A stretch of 64,000 bases of DNA from Pelodera strongyloides (lineage: Eukaryota; Nematoda; Chromadorea; Rhabditida; Rhabditidae). Below, one piece after another: positions 58,993 to 64,000 of this stretch (positions within the stretch are counted from its first letter, which is position 1; the number at the start of each line of letters is the position of its first letter). The notes under the pieces were generated by a model. It was not told where the DNA came from, ran no database searches, and was given only the letters and a program-made list of their open reading frames with translations. The stretch is taken from the NCBI GenBank assembly GCA_036852015.1, contig JAANDG010000257.1, positions 124,001 to 188,000 of the forward strand. The letters run 5' to 3'. A program made the position numbers and the translations under genes.

Positions 58993-60522
58993 ATGTCAGA
59001 GGGAGATATCGCAAAAGACGATATTTACGTTAGATATTATGTTGGGCACAAGGGAAAGTTCGGTCATGAATTCCTGGAATTCGAATTCCGTCCGGACGGC
59101 ATGCTTCGATATGCCAATAACTCCAACTACAAGAATGACACGTGCATAAGAAAGGAGGTTGGCTTTTGCGCAAATCAACTTAAAGCTGTAACAGCCGGTT
59201 TTTGAAACCGTTTTTTGGTTAACTGCATTCCCATGGATTATATGCAAATGAGCATGTTTAGAATAAAAACGAGCTTAATTTGAATACGTTTCAAAAATAA
59301 CAAAAACACAGTTCGAAGCTTCTGTGTTAGGGAAAAGAGGGATCTTCGTAGCTTCATCCTTGCACTAAACAGTCGTACATTGACTATTTTCAGGCCCACG
59401 TTAGCCCTGCAGTTTTGGCTGAACTGAAGCGTGTTGTTGAGGACTCCGAGATTATGCAGGTATATTTATCATCTACAAGTTTCTTACCGGCTCCCATTCG
59501 ACATCTATGTTTGTCGGTCTGGTGTTGTAATTGGCTTTCTCACATGCTTAGCTTACCTTAAGTACATGTAGTTGCTGTTGCTATTTAGTTCTCTTTACGT
59601 TCCCTAGCTTGTATATATATTTTGGACATAAAAGAACCACGCACGTGCTTCCCCACACTTGACTCATATTCGAAGCCAGTGCACATTTCTCTATTTGAGA
59701 GTAATTTCACATATTCGCCGACTCTTTAAAATCCCTACTTTAACGGGATATATTTAGCATGTGTAGAATAGAATATGCTTAATTTTTACTAAAGTCCCTA
59801 AATTCCTAATTTTAGGAAGATGACGCTAGCTGGCCTGAGCCCGACAAGATTGGACGTCAAGAGTTGGAAGTTCTCATGAACAACGAGCACATTTCCTTCA
59901 CGACAGGAAAGCTGGGATCGCTGGCTGATGTCAACAACAGCAAGGTAATAATTATATTCGGATTCAGAGGTTTTGTTTGAAATCCCAGTATTTGTAGAAA
60001 ATCGTCGTGCCTATATCGTAGGAATTCAACCTTTCAATCAGGCCACACATACAAGTTCACTAATTTAATAACCGGACTTTCGAAACATGCTCATGCAGTT
60101 CTTGGTAAAGGACTCTTGGCGTAGCGTCGTCTTTCTGATTGTTGTATAAAAATCCACGTGCTTCGAAAACCCATCAAAGGATTATTCAGTGCCAAGAATT
60201 TGTAAAAGTGTGACCTGTGTGGTGGCTGGATGTTACACTTGCATTGTGTGCCTGGCATAATTCCGTGTTGACTCTGACTACCCCATACACTTACATTGAT
60301 TACGAAAAAAATATATCCTGCAATTTGTAATGCGACGGTGTGGTAAAGAAAAAGTCGTGATTATGATTTTAGATTATTTTGCCCAAGTTTATTAAAGTAA
60401 TCATAATAAGTCTTGTTTTACAGGACCCCGAAGGCCTACGCTCATTCTACTATCTGGTGCAGGATCTCAAATGTCTCGTGTTCTCTCTGATCGGTCTGCA
60501 CTTCAAGATCAAGCCTATCTAA
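58993..60522 (+). CDS. mag-1: Mago nashi, exon-junction-complex core subunit
   Basis: Exons 58993-59157, 59394-59459, 59816-59944 and 60424-60522; 152 aa plus stop, every junction in phase 0. Mago binds Y14 (RBM8A) as an obligate heterodimer and locks eIF4A3 on mRNA about 20-24 nt upstream of splice junctions. It serves mRNA localisation, decay and splicing, in the nucleus and cytoplasm. The conserved blocks are complete: [92 protein letters not shown] and [20 protein letters not shown], ending [13 protein letters not shown]. Length is close to the 146-152 aa of animal orthologues; the extra residues are at the N-terminus. A TTTTTCAG-AA-ATG start suggests direct trans-splicing. A MITE-derived fragment begins 22 bases into intron 1. 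Confidence 0.98.
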
Positions 60523-60709
60523 TCGGATAATTTGATTGTTTGTAATTCTATTTTTCACGTTAATTTATGTGCTATTGTGCGCACGCTTATAAAACACTGT
60601 TACTTTTGTTAATTTGTTTGTTACGAGCCTTAGTGTCGTGATCTTGTTGGTGAATCCCTCAATCTCATTCATTTTTTTATTATTTATTTTTGGTTTGAAC
60701 CGTGAACTC

Positions 60710-60715
60710 AATAAA
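60710..60715 (+). terminator. Probable polyadenylation signal of mago nashi
   Basis: AATAAA, 188 bases after the stop codon, followed by a GT-rich stretch (CTTGTGTGTGTGTG) of the kind that follows cleavage sites. Confidence 0.65.
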
Positions 60716-60882
60716 TACTTCTTGTGTGTGTGTGAACTTTGGACAGACAAATTTATTTTCTTTCAAACTCAATTAAAGCACAACTCATTGTCAACAGAAC
60801 CTGTACATAAACAAATGAATTTAAAATAATTTACAGAATTCGTGGGGGTGAGAGCGAAAAATATTTTATAAGACAAGGTAGA

Positions 60883-61861
60883 TCAGTCTTCGAGAGCGGC
60901 GGCTGATTTTCGTTTCTTTCCTGAAAAAATGTAGAGTGTGGTTGATGAAGATATGGAAGTCAACTACTACTGAATTTAGATTTTTCATGTTCCTAATATG
61001 GCTGTGGTCTTCCATACCTCTACTCTACCATAGCACCACTCGACCGCAACAATAAATTGTGGTACAGGGTTGATGGAAACTGCTTATGGTATGAATAAAC
61101 TTCGAAACTAAGGACATACCTGCTATCCGATACATGATTTGAGATGGGAGAGCCGGTCGTTCGGTTAATTTCTTGTCCAGGTCAGCAAAAGTCATATTTC
61201 GAGCCCGTAATGCGGCCGCAAGTTTTGTCTTAGCGGCCGGTTCGTTCTTTGGATCCAGTAGATTGAAGCTGTAAAAGATTACGTAACGGATACGTTCAGG
61301 TTCAACCAATTAGCATACGGAATTCAACTGAGGATACTGTAGCATTCAAGTTTTGGGGCTAAATTATTACAATGAAGAATTTTATATCAAGGAAGATAAT
61401 AAGCACAAAGCGCACCCCTTATCCTGATATTGTTCAATGGTATTGATCTTTTCCTTCACGTGCGTGAACGCTATTTCCTCCTTTATTAAACGATAGGTGG
61501 TGACCATGCCAGTTTTGTTCACTTGCACCTTCATCTTGCCCGTGACTGAAATAGATAATACAGTGAAAATAAAACGGCCAACCAGCTACAGCCAATTCAA
61601 TGCATGCAGTTTCAGTAGTCTAAAGAACACAACAAATAAAAAAAGCATACGTCCTGCTGCACCCAGCCGTAGCATCTCGTCGATTTTGCTGTACTGCTTC
61701 TTTTTCTTCAACATCTCTGACCTGAAATATAAATGGAAATTATATGCTCCACGCAAATGTTATGAATTTAAAGCAGAGTTAATTAGGAGGCGTGCACTTA
61801 TTCACACAGCGACATTGCACACTGGTAGAATTCAGGCAACCGGCAATCTACAGCAAAGATT
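60883..61861 (-). CDS. 3' exons of an unrecognised protein with basic tail
   Basis: Five exons join in phase on the minus strand: 61861-61823 (least certain), 61721-61651, 61545-61416, 61268-61120 and 60920-60883, stop at 60883. The product includes SEMLKKKKQYSKIDEMLRLG, TGKMKVQVNKTGMVTTYRLI, KEEIAFTHVKEKINTIEQYQ, FNLLDPKNEPAAKTKLAAAL, RARNMTFADLDKKLTERPAL and ends MYRIAGKKRKSAAALED. It is helical and charged, and KKRK could be a nuclear localisation signal. I considered a Sec1/Munc18 protein and TFIIA-gamma and rejected both. The upstream exons lie beyond 61861 or outside the window. It is tail-to-tail with mago (361 bp between stops), so the 3' ends may nearly overlap. Splice sites are good (TTTCAG/TTACAG; GTATGT, GTATGC). 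Confidence 0.65.
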
Positions 61862-61864
61862 CTG

Positions 61865-62135
61865 CACAAAAATGCTTTCTCATTAGAATTAATTAGTAAA
61901 CAAGAAGCAAAACCGGAAATTTGGAAGTGAAAATCGAATTTTCGAAAATAAAAGTAAATGTAGTTTGTAGCCTGGCGATTTGCCAAATTTTGAAACTACG
62001 GTAGCATTGGTGGTGAATAAAGACTGTTGAGCTCTAGGGTGAAACAGATGTGACAGAATCATCTGTAGCGTAGCGTATGTTGTCTAATAATTCTACTACT
62101 AATAATAATAATCGATGGTTTTAAATACGACTACC
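61865..62135. repeat. Left copy of a local duplication
   Basis: The segment 61800-61990 is related to 62850-62990 in the same orientation. Both hold AAAATAAAAGTAAATGTA-type sequence followed by GCCTGGCGATTTGCCAAAT-like sequence. Both also hold a short minus-strand open piece, RLPEFYQCAMSLCE here and YRLPDRYRRLCGEF there. The left copy contains the possible exon 61861-61823. Confidence 0.45.
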
Positions 62136-62403
62136 ACAGAGGTTTCTTGATGAGAACTGCGTGGCAAAATCAGTTTCAACTGAAATACATCTTGCCACAG
62201 AGTTTTATAGATGAAAACTGCGTGGCAAAATCAGTTTTAACTGAAATACATCTTGCCACAGAATTTTCTTTATGAAACCTGCGTGGCAAGATCAGTTTCA
62301 ACTCTAATACATTTTGCCACAGAGGTTTATTGATGAAAACTGCGTGCAAAAACAGTTTCAACTGATTGCTAATTGAAAGCTGCGTGGAAAATTTGGTTTC
62401 AAC
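62136..62403. repeat. Minisatellite, about 62-bp units
   Basis: At least four tandem units contain CTTGCCACAGAGTTTT, GATGAAAACTGCGTGGCAAA and ATCAGTTTCAACTGAAATAC. Another partial unit (CATCTTGCCACAGAGCTAGATGAAAAC) lies at 62823-62850, on the other side of the foldback element, so the array was split by that insertion. Confidence 0.8.
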
Positions 62404-62820
62404 TTAAAGGGTCAGGCCCATTTCAAATGAACCCTATTTTTGATGATTCCATCTGATTCTTCATGTCATATATAGTAGGATGCAATATTTTTCTAATTTT
62501 CAAGCGCAAAATTCACACACTATTCGGCAATTTACCGTGGGCAGTCATACCCAACTATTTATCGCAGTTTGTACGCCCCTTCGCGCTGATTGGCCAATAC
62601 GCAATTGCCACGCCCAATAGAGCATATTGCCCAATTAGCGCGAAGGGGCGTGACAACTGCGATAAATAGTTGGGTATGACTGGCAATAGTAAATGGCCGA
62701 ATACTGCGTGAATTTTGCGCTTAAAAAATAGAAAAATATTGTATCCTACTATATATGACATGAAGAACCAGATGGAATCATCAAAAATAGGGGTCATTTG
62801 AAATGGGCCTGACCCTTTAA
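62404..62820. mobile_element. Foldback MITE inserted in the minisatellite
   Basis: TTAA-AGGGTCAGGCCCATTTCA on the left and its complement with TTAA on the right. The arms match over about 200 bases (CATATATAGTAGGATGCAAT against ATTGTATCCTACTATATATG; AACTATTTATCGCAGTTTGT against ACAACTGCGATAAATAGTTG). The centre repeats ATTGGCCAATACGCAATTGC and GCATATTGCCCAATTAGCGC. It is non-coding. Relative at 57537-57887. Confidence 0.9.
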
Positions 62821-62849
62821 ATGCATCTTGCCACAGAGCTAGATGAAAA

Positions 62850-63050
62850 CAGCGTTTAGTTTGCAAACTCGCCACACAGGCGGCGATAACGGTCTGGTAA
62901 GCGGTAAGCAAACAGGAAAAGTGAATTTTTAATTTTCAAAAATAAAAATAAATGTAACTTGCAAACCTGGCGATTTGTCGAATATTGAAAAAAGTAAATA
63001 AAAGTGGGATAATATTTAATGAACGCAGTCGCGATATTTAGGATTTTCAT
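62850..63050. repeat. Right copy of a local duplication
   Basis: Diverged duplicate of 61800-61990; see the entry at 61865. The minus-strand piece reading YRLPDRYRRLCGEF could be a duplicated exon or exon relic. Confidence 0.4.
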
Positions 63051-63295
63051 TAAACATGGGGGAAGTTACGAAGAAACATTCGGTATTAAAACCAAGTTTC
63101 GGAAAAACAAACCCGAGGAGAGAACTCACTTAGAATGGGAGTTGGACTACAGTAGATATACAAGTGACCGGTTGGCGGCTGATTAAAATACCATAAATAC
63201 CCCACAGTGTTACAATTGATTAAATGAAGGCAAGACCTCTCAAGGCTGGTCAGGCCAAAGTTTAGTTTGATTGCATGAACGAAAAATTGGGGTAT

Positions 63296-63367
63296 TGGAC
63301 GAGTGGGGGTCGAACCCACGACCTCTGGATTACCGGTCCAGTATGCTAACCACTACACTACCGCCAC
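63296..63367 (-). tRNA. tRNA-like cloverleaf, anticodon GGT, copy 1
   Basis: Minus strand 5'-GTGGCGG TA GTGT AGTGGTTA GCAT A CTGGA CCGGTAA TCCAG AGGTC GTGGG TTCGACC CCCAC TCGTCCA. The D stem (with two G.U pairs), anticodon stem, 5-base variable loop and T stem pair fully; the A box and B box (GGTTCGACCCC) are good. Faults: the two outermost acceptor pairs do not form and position 33 is C instead of U. The anticodon GGT would read Thr ACC, a type normally absent from eukaryotes, which use AGT. A tRNA-derived repeat is more likely than a working tRNA. No pol III T-run follows closely; the first is TTTTT about 15 bases beyond. Confidence 0.5.
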
Positions 63368-63575
63368 CCACACCCAAATTTCGTTCTTGCTAGCGACTTA
63401 TACGGCTCGCCTGCAACACACAGTGGGCGCATAGCACCACAACTGCCTGGGGGGTTATAAACCACAATACCATCTAGGTGTGATAACCGGAAAGAATTGA
63501 TTAAATGAAGGCAAGACCTCTCAAGGCTGGTCAGGCCAAAGTTAGTTTGATTGCATGAACGAAAAATTGGGGTAT

Positions 63576-63647
63576 TGGACGAGTGGGGGTCGAACCCACG
63601 ACCTCTGGATTACCGGTCCAGTATGCTAACCACTACACTACCGCCAC
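63576..63647 (-). tRNA. tRNA-like cloverleaf, anticodon GGT, copy 2
   Basis: Identical over the 72-base cloverleaf to the copy at 63296, 280 bases away. Confidence 0.5.
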
Positions 63648-63857
63648 CCACACCCAAATTTCGTTCTTGCTAGCGACTTATACGGCTCGCCTGCAACACA
63701 CAGTGGGCGCATAGCACCACAACTGCCTGGGGGGTTATAAACCACAATACCAGCTAGGTGTGCATAACCGGAAAGAATTGATTAAATGAAGGCAAGACCT
63801 CTCAAGGCTGGTCAGGCCAAAGTTTAGTTTGATTGCATGAACGAAAAATTGGGGTAT

Positions 63858-63926
63858 TGGACGAGTGGGGGTCGAACCCACGACCTCTGGATTACGGTCC
63901 GTATGATAACCACTACACACGCCCCC
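63858..63926 (-). pseudogene. tRNA-like cloverleaf, damaged copy 3
   Basis: Same element with single-base deletions in the anticodon arm (GGACCGTAAT in place of GGACCGGTAAT) and the D-arm/acceptor side. The cloverleaf no longer forms. It lies close to the window end, so sequencing error cannot be excluded. Confidence 0.5.
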
Positions 63927-64000
63927 CACACCCAAATTTCGTTCTTGCTAGCGACTTATACGGCTCGCCTGCAACACACATGGGCGCCTGCACCACAACT

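Larger units (their letters stand above)
63217..64000. repeat. 280-bp tandem repeat, 2.8 units
   Basis: Units start at 63217, 63497 and 63777 with TTGATTAAATGAAGGCAAGA. They are almost identical over GACCTCTCAAGGCTGGTCAG, the tRNA-like segment, and TAGCGACTTATACGGCTCGC to GGGGGGTTATAAACCACAAT. The third unit has many small deletions and runs off the window. Each contains one tRNA-like cloverleaf on the minus strand. Confidence 0.95.

Noticed and set aside
58589..59149. Open frames on both strands upstream of and overlapping mago exon 1
   Set aside because: The longer plus frame is out of phase with the conserved mago exon, and the minus frames follow a CGCG-rich patch; none has splice or family support.
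60883..61721. Assignment of the minus-strand gene to Sec1/Munc18 or TFIIA-gamma
   Set aside because: SEMLKKKKQYSK and ERIRYVIFYSF looked Munc18-like at first, but the latter is intron sequence upstream of the TTACAG acceptor, and the rest does not follow either family's pattern.
1..64000. CRISPR arrays, bacterial operons, riboswitches, insertion sequences
   Set aside because: Introns, U6 snRNA, exon-junction and chromatin genes show eukaryotic nuclear DNA; the tandem repeats here are satellites and minisatellites without spacer structure.

Overview
The window is nuclear DNA of a multicellular animal, most probably a nematode. The evidence is independent of gene naming: an interstitial array of TTAGGC, the nematode telomere hexamer (32662-32746, minus strand); a U6 snRNA copy with the nematode-type body; very regular TTTCAG 3' splice sites; and splice-acceptor-like sites 2-4 bases before the start codons of two genes (58993 and 56967), as expected for spliced-leader trans-splicing. 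The species cannot be named. The DNA is AT-rich, genes have many short exons, and introns are packed with small non-autonomous elements.

Layout. 1-23 kb is mostly intron or intergenic. The only secure coding exon is a CREB kinase-inducible-domain exon on the minus strand (6962-7059); a possible first exon lies at 17093-17158, and no bZIP exon was found. A 5'-truncated LINE tail sits at about 21.1-21.7 kb. At 23.5-28.0 kb a BTB/POZ gene (+, 14 exons traced, 5' end uncertain) is followed 426 bp later on the same strand by a complete 17-exon TMTC gene (28401-47076; 809 aa), an ER multi-pass protein with C-terminal TPRs. A convergent 17-exon gene on the minus strand (56967-48694; 576 aa) encodes a DDT-WHIM chromatin-remodelling factor related to CECR2/RSF1. 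About 2 kb further on and divergent from it lies a complete mago nashi gene (58993-60522; 152 aa), an exon-junction-complex core subunit. At 60883-61861 (-) are the last exons of an unrecognised protein with a basic tail. The right end is repetitive: a minisatellite split by a foldback element, then a 280-bp tandem repeat in which each unit carries a tRNA-like cloverleaf.

The most striking non-genic signal is a large set of foldback/MITE elements whose ends all read TTAA-AG(C/G)G. They range from a 37-bp pure palindrome to 450-bp hairpins, and several stand head-to-tail sharing one TTAA. The second is a U6 snRNA copy fused directly to the 5' end of a tRNA-derived SINE inside TMTC intron 1. 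The exon models were built by hand from splice sites and reading phase. For TMTC, DDT-WHIM and mago the exon lengths sum to an open frame with no leftover phase, which is strong internal support. No database search was possible.
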